From NCBI RefSeq assembly GCF_003182195.1, contig NZ_QGTM01000020.1, positions 1 to 59,877 on the forward strand: a DNA stretch of 59,877 nucleotides, written 5' to 3'. The position numbers and the translations under genes were made by a program. The notes beneath the pieces are model-generated. The model worked only from the letters and a program-made list of their open reading frames with translations. It ran no database searches and was not told where the DNA came from. The DNA comes from Halomonas sp. A11-A (GTDB lineage Bacteria; Pseudomonadota; Gammaproteobacteria; Pseudomonadales; Halomonadaceae). The first letter of the stretch is position 1; every line of letters begins with the position of its first letter. Shown here piece after piece: positions 27,640 to 38,126 of this stretch.

Positions 27640-28332
27640 TCAGCGGCTGGCGCTTCGGCGCGAGGCGGCGGCCTCCATGGTGAGCTTGGCCACCACGGTG
27701 GGCAGCTGGAACATGCTGGTGATCATGATGGCGCCCTCCGGGGTCTCTTCCACATCCGGGTAGCGGTTGAGATGAACCACGATCATGCCCGCCTCCAGGG
27801 CGGCGCGCACGCCTACCACCGAGTCCTCGATGGCCAGGCACTGCGCCGGGGCAACGCCCATCTGGCTGGCCGCGTGGCGGTAGAGGCCGGGGTCGGGCTT
27901 CCAGCAGTTGGCCTCGTAGGCACTGAACAGCCGTTCGCCGAACAGCTCGGCGAGACCGGTGGCCTGCAAGGAGGTACGGATCTTGTTGATCGGGCCGTTG
28001 GAGACCACGCCCATGGGGTAGGCGTGGAGGGCGGCCAGGGCCTCGGGGGCGCCATCGATGGGGGTGAGCTCGGTAGCCAGCCGCTGGTTGAGGTTGGCTC
28101 GCATGGTGGCCTCCAGGGGCTCCAGCGCCTCGGGGTCGACGCTGCCGTGGCGGCATTCCAGGGCGGCGACGATGCGGCGGAAGCGGGCCCCGCGGTATTG
28201 GCCGATGTAGTCGTTGGGCTGGAAGGGCAGGCCCACGGCGTTGAGGGCGGTGGCCATCTCGTCGGCGAGTAACGGTTCGCTGTCGACCAGGGTGCCGTCG
28301 CAATCGAAGAGCAGACAGAGGGGGCCGGCCAT
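27640..28332 (-). CDS. HAD-superfamily hydrolase (beta-phosphoglucomutase/GPH-like)
   Basis: The 230-residue protein shows all four HAD motifs: LLFDCDGTLVDSEPL with nucleophile and acid-base aspartates, VVSNGP, the motif III lysine in CWKPDPGLY, and IEDSVVGVRAALEAGM. The helical cap between motifs I and II makes it a subclass I phosphatase resembling YieH/GPH/beta-PGM proteins that act on small phosphorylated sugars; the substrate cannot be called. The ATG at 28332 is preferred over a GTG one codon upstream. A good sigma-70 promoter lies at 28374-28402. Confidence 0.9.
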   Translation of the reverse strand: MAGPLCLLFDCDGTLVDSEPLLADEMATALNAVGLPFQPNDYIGQYRGARFRRIVAALECRHGSVDPEALEPLEATMRANLNQRLATELTPIDGAPEALAALHAYPMGVVSNGPINKIRTSLQATGLAELFGERLFSAYEANCWKPDPGLYRHAASQMGVAPAQCLAIEDSVVGVRAALEAGMIVVHLNRYPDVEETPEGAIMITSMFQLPTVVAKLTMEAAASRRSASR

Positions 28333-28373
28333 CACCTAACCTCGCGGAGCGTACAGGGCGTGATCACCCTTAT

Positions 28374-28402
28374 ATTAAAGCCCAGTTTCACGACTTTGTG
28401 AA
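28374..28402 (-). promoter_or_regulatory. Sigma-70 promoter of the HAD hydrolase gene
   Basis: TTCACA (28402-28397) and TTTAAT (28379-28374) on the minus strand, 17 bases apart, each match consensus at 5 of 6 positions. The expected leader is about 35 bases. The rest of the 348-base gap to fba is AT-rich near 28528-28565 and holds nothing recognisable except the fba terminator. Confidence 0.6.
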
Positions 28403-28622
28403 CAGTGTTTCCGTTGGCGGCCTCCGGGCCCTGCCGAAAGGTGTCGCCCGGCTGTGTCGGCGGGCCCCATGTGCCAGATTTCACCATGCCCGCCGCGTGT
28501 CGTGGCATCCATCCGGCACGCCGAGATTTTTTACAATCTATTGATATTGAATAATTTTTTAGAAAGTTGGCGGGGTGTTGGCCTGGCCGGCGGCAGCGTC
28601 GTTGGTGGGTACGTAAACGACA

Positions 28623-28646
28623 AGGGGCGGCCCCTGGGCCGCCCCT
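28623..28646 (-). terminator. Rho-independent terminator of the fba gene
   Basis: AGGGGCGGCC pairs with GGCCGCCCCT around CCTG, about 35 bases past the fba stop. The minus strand continues TGTCGTTTACG, a weak T-rich tail. Confidence 0.75.
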
Positions 28647-28680
28647 GCTGTCGCTTGCCTGGAGGGCAGGCGTCGGCGCC

Positions 28681-29745
28681 TTACTTGACCTTGGGCGCGA
28701 GCTCGCCGCTCTCGTAGCGCCCGACCATGGCCTCGAGGCTGATCGGCTTGATCTTCGAGGCGTGGCCGGCGGTGCCGAAGGCCTCGTAGCGACTGATGCA
28801 GACGTCGCGCATGGCGGAGACGGTCTCCTTGAGGAACTTGCGCGGGTCGAACTCGCTGGGGTGCTCGGCCAGGAAGCGACGCACCGCGCCGGTGGAGGCC
28901 AGGCGCAGGTCGGTGTCGATGTTGACCTTGCGCACGCCGTGCCGGATGCCCTCGACGATCTCCTCGACCGGCACGCCGTAGGTCTCGGGGATCTCGCCGC
29001 CGAAGCGGTTGATCACCTCGAGCCACTCCTGGGGCACCGAGGAGGAGCCGTGCATCACCAGGTGGGTGTCTGGGATGCGGGCGTGGATCTCCTTGATGCG
29101 CTGGATGGAGAGGGTGTCACCGGTGGGCGGCTTGGTGAACTTGTAGGCACCGTGGCTGGTGCCGATGGCGATGGCCAGGGCGTCCACGCCGGTGGCCTTG
29201 ACGAAGTCGGCGGCCTCCTCCGGGTCGGTGAGCAGCTGCTCCATCTCCAGCTTGCCCTCGGCGCCGATGCCGTCTTCCTCGCCGGCCATGCCGGTTTCCA
29301 GGGAGCCCAGGCAGCCCAGCTCGCCCTCCACGGAGACGCCACAGGCGTGGGCCATCTCCACGGTGCGACGGGTGACGTCGACGTTGTAGTCATAGTCCAT
29401 CGGGGTCTTGCCGTCCTCGCCCAGCGAGCCGTCCATCATCACCGAGGAGAAGCCGAGCTGGATGGAGCGCTGGCACACCGCGGGGCTGGTGCCGTGGTCC
29501 TGGTGCATGCACACCGGGATATGCGGGAACTCCTCCACCGCGGCCAGGATCAGGTGGCGCAGGAAGGGGGCGCCGGCGTACTTGCGGGCACCGGCGGAGG
29601 CCTGGACGATCACCGGCGAGTCGGTGCGGTCGGCCGCTTCCATGATGGCGCGCATCTGCTCGAGGTTGTTGACGTTGAAGGCCGGAACGCCGTAGCCGTA
29701 CTCGGCGGCGTGGTCCAGCATCTGGCGCATGCTGATCAGTGCCAT
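28681..29745 (-). CDS. fba: Class II fructose-1,6-bisphosphate aldolase
   Basis: The 354-residue zinc enzyme splits or forms fructose-1,6-bisphosphate. Its length and sequence fit the class IIB type found in Pseudomonas (Fda) and autotrophs. Zinc-binding and catalytic segments include [10 protein letters not shown], the acidic [31 protein letters not shown] and [10 protein letters not shown]. An AAAGGTGA site precedes the ATG. It is the last gene of a minus-strand series epd-pgk-fba, the order seen in pseudomonads. The 85-base gap from pgk is compatible with co-transcription. Confidence 0.95.
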   Translation of the reverse strand: MALISMRQMLDHAAEYGYGVPAFNVNNLEQMRAIMEAADRTDSPVIVQASAGARKYAGAPFLRHLILAAVEEFPHIPVCMHQDHGTSPAVCQRSIQLGFSSVMMDGSLGEDGKTPMDYDYNVDVTRRTVEMAHACGVSVEGELGCLGSLETGMAGEEDGIGAEGKLEMEQLLTDPEEAADFVKATGVDALAIAIGTSHGAYKFTKPPTGDTLSIQRIKEIHARIPDTHLVMHGSSSVPQEWLEVINRFGGEIPETYGVPVEEIVEGIRHGVRKVNIDTDLRLASTGAVRRFLAEHPSEFDPRKFLKETVSAMRDVCISRYEAFGTAGHASKIKPISLEAMVGRYESGELAPKVK

Positions 29746-29830
29746 GGGGTCACCTTTTGCGTGGTCGCGGCGCCTGGCGGCGCCGCGAGTCGGTCGTGGG
29801 GGAGATGGGGTAATGAGTGCCTGGAGTCTA

Positions 29831-31000
29831 TCAGGCCCGCTCGGCGGCTGCCTCGAGGGCGGCCACCGCCGGCAGGGTCTTGCCCTCCACGTACTCGAGG
29901 AAGGCGCCGCCGCCGGTGGAGATGTAGGAGACCCGCTCGGCGATGCCGTACTTGTCGATGGCGGCCAGGGTGTCGCCGCCGCCGGCGATGGAGAAGGCCG
30001 GGCTCTCGGCGATGGCCTTCGCGATCACCTCGGTGCCGCGGCCGAACTGATCAATCTCGAACACGCCCACCGGGCCGTTCCACAGGATGGTGCCGGCGTC
30101 CTTGAGCATGGCGGCCAGGCGTGCGGCGGTCTCGGGGCCGATGTCGAGGATCATCTCGTCATCCGCGACCTGGTCTACCGGCTTGACGGTGGCGGTGGCG
30201 GACTCGGAGAACTCGGTGGCCACCACCACGTCGGTGGGCAGCGGAATCTCGACCTTCGCCATCAGGGCCTTCGCCTGGTCGATCAGGTCGGCCTCGTGCA
30301 GCGACTTGCCGACGTTGTGGCCCGCCGCGGCGATGAAGGTGTTGGCGATGCCGCCGCCGACGATCAGCTGGTCGCACTTCTCGGAGAGGGCGTTGAGCAC
30401 GTCGAGCTTGGTGGAAACCTTGGAGCCGCCGACGATGGCGATCATGGGGCGCGCTGGGGTGGCCAGCGCCTTCTCCAGGGCGTCGAGCTCGGCGGCCAGC
30501 AGCGGGCCCGCGCAGGCCAGCGGGGCGAAGCGCGCCACCCCGTGGGTGGAGGCCTGGGCGCGGTGGGCGGTGCCGAAGGCGTCCATCACGAAGATGTCGC
30601 ACAGGGCGGCATACTGCTGGGCGAGGGTCTCGTCGTCCTTCTTCTCGCCGCTGTTGAAGCGCACGTTCTCGAGCAGCACCACCTCGCCGTCGGCCAGGTC
30701 CAGGGCGGCGCCTAGATAGTCGCTGATCAGGGTGACCGGGTGGCCCAGCAGCTCGCCTAGGTGCTCGGCCACCGGTGCCAGGGAGAACTCCTCGGCGGGC
30801 TCGCCCTCGGTGGGGCGGCCCAGGTGGCTCATCAGCATCACCTTGGCGCCGGCATCCCGGGCGGCCTGGATGGTGGGCAGGGCGGCGCGCAGGCGGGCAT
30901 CGCTGGTCACCTTGCCGTGCTTGATGGGCACGTTGAGGTCCTCGCGGATCAGCACGCGCTTTCCGCTGAGGTCGAGGTCGGTCATCTTGCGCACGTTCAT
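29831..31000 (-). CDS. pgk: Phosphoglycerate kinase
   Basis: The 389-residue glycolytic enzyme interconverts 1,3-bisphosphoglycerate with ADP and 3-phosphoglycerate with ATP. Characteristic segments are [47 protein letters not shown], and the nucleotide-binding WNGPVGVFE and [10 protein letters not shown] near the C-terminus. The start gives the usual pseudomonad-type N-terminus before MTDLDL. It lies 34 bases after epd and is probably co-transcribed. Confidence 0.97.
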   Translation of the reverse strand: MNVRKMTDLDLSGKRVLIREDLNVPIKHGKVTSDARLRAALPTIQAARDAGAKVMLMSHLGRPTEGEPAEEFSLAPVAEHLGELLGHPVTLISDYLGAALDLADGEVVLLENVRFNSGEKKDDETLAQQYAALCDIFVMDAFGTAHRAQASTHGVARFAPLACAGPLLAAELDALEKALATPARPMIAIVGGSKVSTKLDVLNALSEKCDQLIVGGGIANTFIAAAGHNVGKSLHEADLIDQAKALMAKVEIPLPTDVVVATEFSESATATVKPVDQVADDEMILDIGPETAARLAAMLKDAGTILWNGPVGVFEIDQFGRGTEVIAKAIAESPAFSIAGGGDTLAAIDKYGIAERVSYISTGGGAFLEYVEGKTLPAVAALEAAAERA

Positions 31001-31034
31001 CGGGGCGTGGTCCTCATCTGGAAGCCGGAAGGGG

Positions 31035-32078
31035 TCAGGGGGTCTCGAGGGGCATCGCGGCCAGGCGCCGGCCGACGTCGAGCATGCGGTTGGCGAAGCC
31101 CCACTCGTTGTCGAACCAGCACAGCAGCTTGATCAGGCGGCCGCCGGCCACCCGGGTCTGGGTGGCGTCCACGATACCGGAGCGCGGATCGTGGTTGAAG
31201 TCGATCGAGGCCACCGGCTCCTCAGTGTAGCCGAGCAGCCCGGCCAGGCGCCCGCGGCTGGCCTCGGCGAGCAGGGCGTTGACCTCGGCGGCGCTGGTGT
31301 CGCGGTTCACCGTGATGGCGAGATCCATGGCGGAGACGTTGATGGTCGGCACTCGCACATGGAGGCACTCGAAGCGCCCGGCCAGGTGGGGCATCAGGCG
31401 GTTGATGCCCAGCGCCAGGCCGGTATCCACCGGCACGATGGAGTGCATCGCCGAGCGGGTCAGGCGCAGGTCGGTCTGGTGGTAGGCGTCGATCACCGGC
31501 TGGTCGTTCATCGCCGAATGGATGGTGGTGGTGACGCCATGGGCGATGCCCAGCGCCTCGTCCAGCACGGTGAGCACCGGCACCAGGCAGTTGGTGGTGC
31601 AGGAGGCCGCGGAGACGATGCGCTGCCCGGGGGCGAGCTCATGGTCGTTGATGCCGGTGACGATGGTGGCATCCACGTCGCTCTCCGCCGGCTGCGAGAA
31701 GAGCAGGCGGCCGGCGCCGGCGGCCAGGTGGCGTTCGGCAGTGGCGCGGTCCTTGAAGCTGCCAGAGCACTCCAGCACCAGGTCGATGCCGAGCTCCCGC
31801 CAGGGCAGGCGGCCGGGGTCGGGCTCGCTGAGCACCCGGATCGCGCGCCCATCGATGACCAGCCCCGCGTCACCCTGCGCCACTGCCGCGGGGAAGCGGC
31901 CGTGAGTGGTGTCGTAGCGGGTCAGGTAGGTGATGGTGGCGAGGTCGGAGAGCTCGTTGATGGCGACGATCTCCAGCGCCGGCTCGCTCCCCTGCTCGGC
32001 TCTCTGTTGCTCAATCAGAGCGCGCAGCACGCACTGGCCGATGCGGCCGTAACCGTTGATGGCGATGCGGTGGGCCAT
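31035..32078 (-). CDS. epd: Erythrose-4-phosphate dehydrogenase (GAPDH family)
   Basis: The 347-residue NAD-dependent dehydrogenase has the Rossmann GYGRIG motif and catalytic Cys160 in ASCTTNC. Several segments favour Epd over Gap[36 protein letters not shown] and [14 protein letters not shown]. Epd oxidises erythrose-4-phosphate to 4-phosphoerythronate for pyridoxal phosphate synthesis, although some members also act as GAPDH. It stands beside pgk and near transketolase, whose product is its substrate. Plain glyceraldehyde-3-phosphate dehydrogenase is the alternative. Confidence 0.88.
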   Translation of the reverse strand: MAHRIAINGYGRIGQCVLRALIEQQRAEQGSEPALEIVAINELSDLATITYLTRYDTTHGRFPAAVAQGDAGLVIDGRAIRVLSEPDPGRLPWRELGIDLVLECSGSFKDRATAERHLAAGAGRLLFSQPAESDVDATIVTGINDHELAPGQRIVSAASCTTNCLVPVLTVLDEALGIAHGVTTTIHSAMNDQPVIDAYHQTDLRLTRSAMHSIVPVDTGLALGINRLMPHLAGRFECLHVRVPTINVSAMDLAITVNRDTSAAEVNALLAEASRGRLAGLLGYTEEPVASIDFNHDPRSGIVDATQTRVAGGRLIKLLCWFDNEWGFANRMLDVGRRLAAMPLETP

Positions 32079-32144
32079 GGCGGTGGCAGGGGCTCCTGGT
32101 CGCGAGGGTGGCGAAGGAAATCAAGGCCGCGATTCTAGCGCACT

Positions 32145-32861
32145 TCAGCCGACGAGTCCCGGCAGGCGCCAGGCCAGCGGCAGCAGCAGGGCGGTGAGGA
32201 TGCCGGTGAGGCTCATGCCCAGGGAGGCGAAGGCGCCGGCGGTGGGTCCGATCTCGAAGGCGCGCACCGTGCCCAGCGCATGGCCGTTGATGCCGAGCGC
32301 CAGGCCGAGGAGCCGCTCGTCGCGGATGCCCAGCCAGCGCGAGAGCAGCTCCACCCCGGCGATGGCCACCACGCCGGTGAGCAGCAGGCCGCCCATCATC
32401 AGCGCCACCGAGCCGCCGAGCTGTTCGGTGATCCCGATGGCGATAGGCGCGGTGACCGACTTCGGCGCCAGCGAGGCGAGCACCTCCGGCGAGGCCCCCA
32501 GCAGCCAGGCGATGGTCACCGCATAGAGCGCGGCCATGCCGGCGGCCACCGGCAGGCAGACCAGCAGCGGGAGCCAAAGGTCGCGAATATGGCCCATCTG
32601 CTGATAAAGAGGCAGCCCCAACGCCACGGTGGCCGGGCCCAGCAGCAGCATCAGCCAGCCGGCGCCTTCCCGGTAGTCGGCGTAGTCGATGCCGGCCAGC
32701 GCCAGCACGCCGGCCAGCAGCAGGGCGGCCACCAGGATCGGCGGGCACCAGCGTGGCGCGCCGATCAGGCGGAACAGCCGGTCGCCGGCGAAGTAGGCGG
32801 CCAGGGTCAGGGCGATGGCCAGCAGCGGGGTGGCCAGCAGGTGGTCGAGGAGCTCACTCAT
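32145..32861 (-). CDS. LrgB/CidB-family membrane protein
   Basis: The 238-residue protein is an LrgB-family integral membrane protein with about seven hydrophobic segments and the conserved block LAPKSVTAPIAIGITEQLGG, followed by GHALGTVRAFEIGPTAGAF. Family members pair with LrgA/CidA holin-like proteins and have been linked to murein hydrolase control in staphylococci and to glycolate/glycerate or pyruvate transport in plants and bacilli. Its start overlaps the lrgA-like gene by 8 bases. The substrate here is unknown. Confidence 0.92.
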   Translation of the reverse strand: MSELLDHLLATPLLAIALTLAAYFAGDRLFRLIGAPRWCPPILVAALLLAGVLALAGIDYADYREGAGWLMLLLGPATVALGLPLYQQMGHIRDLWLPLLVCLPVAAGMAALYAVTIAWLLGASPEVLASLAPKSVTAPIAIGITEQLGGSVALMMGGLLLTGVVAIAGVELLSRWLGIRDERLLGLALGINGHALGTVRAFEIGPTAGAFASLGMSLTGILTALLLPLAWRLPGLVG

Positions 32862-33213
32862 GGTCGAGGCCCTCCCTGCCCATCAGCCGGCGCATCAGCC
32901 ACAGGGTGGTGAAGACGCTGAGCAGGGTGCCCCCCACCAGGGCGCCGAGGATCGCCGCCCACTGCCCGCCGAGGGTGTCGAGGATGAAGAAGACGCCGAC
33001 GACGCCGGGCATGATCAGCATGGCCAGCACGCCGATCAGAGGTCGGGCGGCGGCGGCGATATCGGCATTGATCGTGCCGCGCAGCATCAGCCAGGCGGTG
33101 AGCAGCAGCATGCCGGCCACCCCGGCGGAGATCGGCAGACCGGCGAGGGTGACCAGCACATCGCCAAGCAGCAGAAAGCCCAGCAGCCAGAGAAAACCGC
33201 GCAGAACGGCCAT
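32854..33213 (-). CDS. LrgA/CidA holin-like family protein
   Basis: The 119-residue protein has four hydrophobic segments and the LrgA-type pattern [17 protein letters not shown], then [15 protein letters not shown]. The ATG at 33213 is chosen because GAGGA precedes it; a 13-codon extension is unlikely. It is coupled to the LrgB-like gene and the two probably form one membrane complex, acting either as a holin-like pair or as a small carboxylate exporter. Confidence 0.9.
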   Translation of the reverse strand: MAVLRGFLWLLGFLLLGDVLVTLAGLPISAGVAGMLLLTAWLMLRGTINADIAAAARPLIGVLAMLIMPGVVGVFFILDTLGGQWAAILGALVGGTLLSVFTTLWLMRRLMGREGLDHE

Positions 33214-33281
33214 CGATGATCCTCGAGTGTGGCAACGGCAGAGGCTGAGCATGTTAGCACGCTAGCAGTGTGTCGGCCGCT

Positions 33282-33413
33282 ATCCGCCGTTGCGCCGGCG
33301 GCATGGGGCTGATCTCCGGGCGCAAGGCCTTCCAGAAGCCCATGGACGAGGGCGTGGCCCTGTTGCGCGCCATCCAGGACGTCTACCTGGATCCGACCGT
33401 CACCGTCGCCTGA
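33282..33413 (+). pseudogene. Class I fructose-bisphosphate aldolase remnant (C-terminal tail)
   Basis: A plus-strand frame ends with [20 protein letters not shown] and then [19 protein letters not shown] before a TGA at 33411. This is the C-terminus of DhnA/FbaB-type or cyanobacterial-type class I aldolases (the [10 protein letters not shown] block and the AIQDVYL tail). Only about 40 codons remain of roughly 300 or more. The upstream 70 bases lack further aldolase sequence, and the lrgA-like gene starts divergently at 33213. The gene was evidently lost by deletion, leaving the intact class II enzyme at 28681-29745. Confidence 0.75.
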
Positions 33414-33441
33414 GCGCCGCTTCGACCCCACGGGCATGAAA

Positions 33442-33469
33442 AAGGGCACGGCCTCTCGGCCGTGCCCTT
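33442..33469 (-). terminator. Rho-independent terminator of transketolase
   Basis: AAGGGCACGGCC pairs perfectly with GGCCGTGCCCTT around TCTC, 23 bases past the tkt stop. The minus strand continues TTTCATG. Confidence 0.85.
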
Positions 33470-33491
33470 AAGGTTGCGTACCTTGCGACGC

Positions 33492-35486
33492 TCAGCCCTC
33501 GAGCAGCTCGTTCGCCTGCTTGACCACGTTCTCGACGGTGAAGCCGAAGTGCTTGAAGAGATCGCCGGCCGGGGCGGATTCGCCGTAGGTGCTCATGCCG
33601 ATGATGCGCCCCTCCAGGCCCACGTACTTGTGCCAGTAGTCGCGGTGGCCCGCCTCGATGGCGAGGCGCTTGGTCACCGCCCTGGGCAGCACGCTCTCGC
33701 GGTACTCGGCCTCCTGGCCGTTGAAGCGGTAGGTGGAGGGCATGGAGACCACGCGCACGGCACGGCCCTGGGCCGCAAGCTCCGCGGCGGCGTCCATGGC
33801 CAGGCCGACCTCAGAGCCGGTGGCGATCAGGATCAGCTCCGGGGTGCCCTCGCACTCCTTGAGGATGTAGCCGCCGCGCTGGATGTTGGCCAGTTGCTGC
33901 TTGGTGCGCGCCTGGTGGGGCAGGTTCTGGCGCGACAGCACCAGGGCGGTGGGGCCGGAGTTGCGCTTGAGGGCGGCATCCCAGGCCGCGGCGGTTTCGG
34001 CGGCGTCGCAGGGGCGCCAGGTCGAGAGGTTCGGCGTGGAGCGCAGGTTGGTCAACTGCTCGATGGGCTGGTGGGTCGGGCCGTCCTCGCCGAGGCCGAT
34101 GGAGTCGTGAGTGAAGACGTAGATGGCGCGCTTGCCCATCAGTGCGGCCATGCGCACGGCGTTGCGCATGTACTCCATGAAGATCAGGAAGGTGGCGCCG
34201 TAGGGGATGAAGCCGCCGTGCAGCACGATGCCGTTCATGATGGCGCCCATGCCGAACTCGCGCACCCCGTAGTGCAGGTAGTTGCCGTCTGGGGTCTCCG
34301 GGGTGATCGCCTTCGCACCGTCCCAGAAGGTCAGGTTGGAGGGGGCCAGGTCGGCGCTGCCGCCGAGCAGCTCGGGCAGTTGCGGGCCGAGCTCATTGAG
34401 GCAGTTGAAGGAGGCCTTGCGGCTGGCGATGGTCTCGCCCTTCTGCTGGGCCTGCTCGATCAGCGCCTCGCTCTTGAGCTCGGCGGGCAGCTTGCACTGC
34501 ATGCGGCGCAGGAACTCCCGGGCCAGCTCAGGATGCTCGGCGCGGTAGCGCTCGAAGCGCGCCTGCCACTCGCTCTGGGCGGCGCGGCCCGACTCGCGAG
34601 CGTCCCACCCCTGGTAGATCGACTCGGGGATATGGAAGGGGGCGTGGGGCCAGTTGAGCTGCTTGCGGGCCAGGGCCACTTCCTCCTCGCCCAGCGGGGC
34701 GCCGTGGCACTCCTCCTTGCCCTGCTTGTTGGGGGAGCCGAAGCCGATGATGGTCTTGCAGATGATCAGGCTCGGCCTGTCGTCGTGGCTCTTCGCCAGC
34801 TCGATGGCGGCCTTGATCTCCTCGGGCTTGTGGCCGTCGACGTTGGGCACCACGTGCCAGCCGTAGGCCTCGAAGCGCTTGGCGGTGTCGTCGGTGAACC
34901 AGCCCTCGACCTCGCCGTCGATGGAGATGCCGTTGTCGTCATAGAAGGCGATCAGCTTGCCGAGCTTCTGGGTGCCGGCCAGGGAGCAGGCCTCGTGGGA
35001 GATCCCCTCCATCAGGCAGCCGTCGCCGAGGAAGCACCAGGTGGTATGGTCGACGATGGTGTGGCCCGGGCGGTTGAACTGGGCGGCCAGGGTCTTCTCG
35101 GCGATGGCCATGCCCACGGCGTTGGCCAGGCCCTGGCCCAGGGGGCCGGTGGTGGTCTCGACGCCTGGCGCGTAGCCGAACTCCGGGTGGCCGGCGGTCT
35201 TGGCGTGGAGCTGGCGGAAGCTCTGCAGCTCCTCGAGGCTCAGTTCGTAGCCGGTCAGGTGCAGCAGCGAGTAGAGCAGCATGGAGCCGTGGCCGTTGGA
35301 GAGCACGAAGCGATCACGATCGGCCCACTTGGGGTCTTCCGGGTTGTGCTTGAGGTAGTCGTTCCACAGCACCTCGGCGATGTCGGCCATGCCCATGGGC
35401 GCGCCGGGGTGGCCGGACTTGGCCTTCTGGACGGCATCCATGGAGAGAGCGCGAATGGCGTTGGCCAGTTCGAATCGTGACGGCAT
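33492..35486 (-). CDS. tkt: Transketolase
   Basis: The 664-residue thiamine-diphosphate enzyme moves two-carbon units between sugar phosphates in the pentose phosphate pathway. Markers are [18 protein letters not shown], the cofactor- and magnesium-binding [13 protein letters not shown] with the later DDNGISIDG, and the TK C-terminal block [19 protein letters not shown]. The ATG at 35486 has GAGGAGC upstream; the 21-codon extension is rejected. It is divergent from metK and supplies erythrose-4-phosphate, the substrate of the nearby Epd. Confidence 0.97.
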   Translation of the reverse strand: MPSRFELANAIRALSMDAVQKAKSGHPGAPMGMADIAEVLWNDYLKHNPEDPKWADRDRFVLSNGHGSMLLYSLLHLTGYELSLEELQSFRQLHAKTAGHPEFGYAPGVETTTGPLGQGLANAVGMAIAEKTLAAQFNRPGHTIVDHTTWCFLGDGCLMEGISHEACSLAGTQKLGKLIAFYDDNGISIDGEVEGWFTDDTAKRFEAYGWHVVPNVDGHKPEEIKAAIELAKSHDDRPSLIICKTIIGFGSPNKQGKEECHGAPLGEEEVALARKQLNWPHAPFHIPESIYQGWDARESGRAAQSEWQARFERYRAEHPELAREFLRRMQCKLPAELKSEALIEQAQQKGETIASRKASFNCLNELGPQLPELLGGSADLAPSNLTFWDGAKAITPETPDGNYLHYGVREFGMGAIMNGIVLHGGFIPYGATFLIFMEYMRNAVRMAALMGKRAIYVFTHDSIGLGEDGPTHQPIEQLTNLRSTPNLSTWRPCDAAETAAAWDAALKRNSGPTALVLSRQNLPHQARTKQQLANIQRGGYILKECEGTPELILIATGSEVGLAMDAAAELAAQGRAVRVVSMPSTYRFNGQEAEYRESVLPRAVTKRLAIEAGHRDYWHKYVGLEGRIIGMSTYGESAPAGDLFKHFGFTVENVVKQANELLEG

Positions 35487-35714
35487 TGGAGAGCTCCTCG
35501 CCTGCGGCAGAATAAGGGAAGTGGCCACCGCCGGCGGACAGCGGGGCATGCAGTCTGGCTGGGTGAGTCGCCGCGGGACACGTGCGGCGCGATGGAATTC
35601 GGTGCCATATTGTCGCCGACTTGACGCCCGGCATCAAATCGTGGATGCCCCGGCAGGCCCCAGCGTGTAGACTCTTGCCCCCTAAAGACTGCTTCACACT
35701 CGGTCGAGGACGCC

Positions 35715-36935
35715 ATGAGCGAATACTCCCTGTTTACCTCCGAATCCGTCTCCGAGGGTCATCCCGACAAGATCGCGGACCAGATCTCCGACGCGGTGCT
35801 CGACGCCATCATCGCTCGTGACAAGCAGGCCCGGGTGGCCTGCGAGACGCTGGTCAAGACCGGCGTGGCCATCGTCGCCGGCGAGATCAGCACCTCGGCC
35901 TGGGTCGACCTCGAGGCGATCGTGCGCGAGGTGATCACTGGCATCGGCTACACCTCCTCGGGCGTGGGGTTCGACGGCGAGACCTGCGGCGTGCTCAACC
36001 TGATCGGCAAGCAGAGCCTGGAGATCGCCCAGGGGGTCGACCGCAGCAAGCCCGAGGACCAGGGCGCCGGCGACCAGGGGCTGATGTTCGGCTACGCCAC
36101 CAACGAGACCGACTCCTTCATGCCGGCGCCGATCCACTATGCCCATCGCCTGGTGGAGCGCCAGGCCGAGCTGCGCAAGCACGGCCTGCTGCCCTGGCTG
36201 CGCCCCGACGCCAAGAGCCAGGTCACCTTCCGCTATGACGACCAGGGCAAGCCCTGCGCCGTGGACGCCGTGGTGCTCTCCACCCAGCACGATCCGGGCA
36301 TCGACCAGGACGAGCTGCGCAAGATGGTCAAGCGCGAGATCATCGAGCAGGTGATCCCCGCCGAGTGGCTCTCCGAGCACACCCGCTACCACATCAACCC
36401 CACCGGCAAGTTCGTGATCGGCGGCCCCGTGGGCGACTGCGGCCTGACCGGGCGCAAGATCATCGTCGACACCTATGGCGGCATGGCGCGCCACGGCGGC
36501 GGTGCCTTCTCCGGCAAGGACCCCTCCAAGGTGGACCGCAGCGCCGCCTATGCCGGCCGCTACGTGGCCAAGAACATCGTCGCCGCGGGCCTGGCCGACA
36601 AGTGCGAGATCCAGGTCTCCTACGCCATCGGCGTGGCCGAGCCCACCTCCGTCTCGGTCAACACCTTCGGCACCGGCAAGGTGGATGACGAGCGGATCAT
36701 CGCGCTGGTGCGCGAGCACTTCGACCTGCGCCCTTATGCCATCACCCGCATGCTCGACCTGCTGTATCCCATGTACCAGCTCACCGCGGCCTACGGCCAC
36801 TTCGGGCGCGAGCCCTTCGAGACCTCCTACCGTTGGACCGACACCCAGGGCCAGGAGCACATCGAGACCTTCACCGCCTTCCCCTGGGAGAAGATCGACC
36901 GCGCCAGCGCCCTGCGCCAGGCCGCCGGCCTCTGA
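35715..36935 (+). CDS. metK: S-adenosylmethionine synthetase
   Basis: The 406-residue enzyme makes S-adenosylmethionine from methionine and ATP. It carries the signature segments [32 protein letters not shown] and the P-loop-like [16 protein letters not shown]. Length is slightly above E. coli MetK (384), with a few extra residues in internal loops. GAGGAC precedes the ATG. I see no SAM riboswitch in the 228-base divergent gap with tkt. MetF, an earlier step in methionine supply, is encoded 1.2 kb downstream on the same strand. Confidence 0.97.
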   Translation: MSEYSLFTSESVSEGHPDKIADQISDAVLDAIIARDKQARVACETLVKTGVAIVAGEISTSAWVDLEAIVREVITGIGYTSSGVGFDGETCGVLNLIGKQSLEIAQGVDRSKPEDQGAGDQGLMFGYATNETDSFMPAPIHYAHRLVERQAELRKHGLLPWLRPDAKSQVTFRYDDQGKPCAVDAVVLSTQHDPGIDQDELRKMVKREIIEQVIPAEWLSEHTRYHINPTGKFVIGGPVGDCGLTGRKIIVDTYGGMARHGGGAFSGKDPSKVDRSAAYAGRYVAKNIVAAGLADKCEIQVSYAIGVAEPTSVSVNTFGTGKVDDERIIALVREHFDLRPYAITRMLDLLYPMYQLTAAYGHFGREPFETSYRWTDTQGQEHIETFTAFPWEKIDRASALRQAAGL

Positions 36936-37010
36936 GTCAGGCGGCGCGCTTCGATCCTCTCTGACGCCCGGCCTGAGGGCCCCTACAAGCCCGACAGCTA
37001 CCGTTATTGA

Positions 37011-37946
37011 TCACACCGCCGCCAGGCGCATCATCAGCGTCAGGTAGGGCGGGATCAGCAGCGGCGCGGCCAGGGTAGTGATCAGCACGGCCAGTGCCCC
37101 CTTGGCCGGGGCGATGCCGAGCTCCATGGCCACCACCACCACATTGGCGGCCATGGGCACCACCCCCAGCAGCAGGATCGCCAGCGCGAGCTCCGGCGAC
37201 AGTGGTACGAGTGCCTGCAGCCCCAGCACCGCGGCCAGCGCCAGCAGCGGCCAGGCCACGCAGCGTACCGCCACGCAGGCGCCGATAAAGCGCGGATCAA
37301 TCTCGCGTATGGTCACGCGACCGAGGGTCATGCCGATGATCATCATGCCGAGCAGGGTGTAGGCGGCCGGGAAGACCGCCAGCCCCTCCATGGCCGCCGT
37401 CGGCACCGCAAGGCCCAGGCCGCTGACCAGCAGGGCCGCCAGGAAGGCGTAGACCAGCGGCAGCCGCAGGATCTTGGCGAGGCTCTCGCCTACCGAGAAC
37501 TGGCCGCGGGCGGAGAGGTAGAAGCCCACGGTGAACTCGTAGAGGGTGATGCCCAGCACGCAGAAGAGGTAGAGGGTCACCCCCTCGGGGGGCAGCAGCA
37601 CCATGGCCACCGGCAGGCCGAAGTAGCCGGTGTTGCCGGTGCCGGCCGAGAAGGCCAGCAGGGCGCTCTCCTGGGGGGCGAAGGCGCGGCGCGTCAGGCG
37701 GTGCACGACCACCGCCAGCAGGCTGGCGGTGGCGAAGGCGGCCAGGGTCAGCAGCAGGTAACCGGGCGTGGGGCCGCCCAGCACCAGGCCGCGGAAGAAG
37801 GTCAGCGGCGCCACCAGGTAGATGAGCAGGGTCGCGATGGGGCGCGGGTCCACGGCGAGCCGGCGGGCGGCCAGCCAGCCCAGCAGGATGTAGGCCAGCA
37901 GGGTCCAGAGCGGGCCCATCAGCGTGGTGGGGTCGAGGGCGGTCAT
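37011..37946 (-). CDS. AEC-family (auxin efflux carrier) transporter
   Basis: The 311-residue membrane protein has two five-helix halves typical of AEC carriers. The conserved FSAGTGNTGYFGLPVA sits at the end of the first half and VVPMAANVVVVAMELG in the second, both corresponding to the broken-helix transport motifs. Bacterial members export or take up malonate, malate or other small acids; no substrate can be named. GGGAG precedes the ATG. It converges with metK, 75 bases apart. Confidence 0.9.
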   Translation of the reverse strand: MTALDPTTLMGPLWTLLAYILLGWLAARRLAVDPRPIATLLIYLVAPLTFFRGLVLGGPTPGYLLLTLAAFATASLLAVVVHRLTRRAFAPQESALLAFSAGTGNTGYFGLPVAMVLLPPEGVTLYLFCVLGITLYEFTVGFYLSARGQFSVGESLAKILRLPLVYAFLAALLVSGLGLAVPTAAMEGLAVFPAAYTLLGMMIIGMTLGRVTIREIDPRFIGACVAVRCVAWPLLALAAVLGLQALVPLSPELALAILLLGVVPMAANVVVVAMELGIAPAKGALAVLITTLAAPLLIPPYLTLMMRLAAV

Positions 37947-38126
37947 CGGGTCTCCCTGTCGGTCGTCGGCTCCCTGTCAGAGCGCATCATGCCTGCCGGC
38001 GGCGGCGCTGTCAGCGCCCCAACATGAATGAAATTGATACAGGCACACCGGAACTTTCATTGGTCGCCGGCGCCGGCCCTCGTCAGAATGGTGGCCAACC
38101 ACGACCGACGACACAGAGGTGCCACC

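Noticed and set aside
28528..28565. AT-rich stretch between the HAD gene and fba as a mobile-element remnant
   Set aside because: It is short, has no inverted repeats or coding trace, and is consistent with an ordinary intergenic or promoter-like tract.
35487..35714. SAM riboswitch or MetJ operator upstream of metK
   Set aside because: No conserved riboswitch core or repeated AGACGTCT boxes were seen; the gap is an ordinary divergent promoter region without clear -10/-35 boxes.
38027..38061. AATGAAA/TTTCATT inverted repeat upstream of metF
   Set aside because: Arms are only 7 bases and 21 bases apart; this does not match MetR (TGAA-N5-TTCA) or MetJ sites, so it is not reported as an operator.
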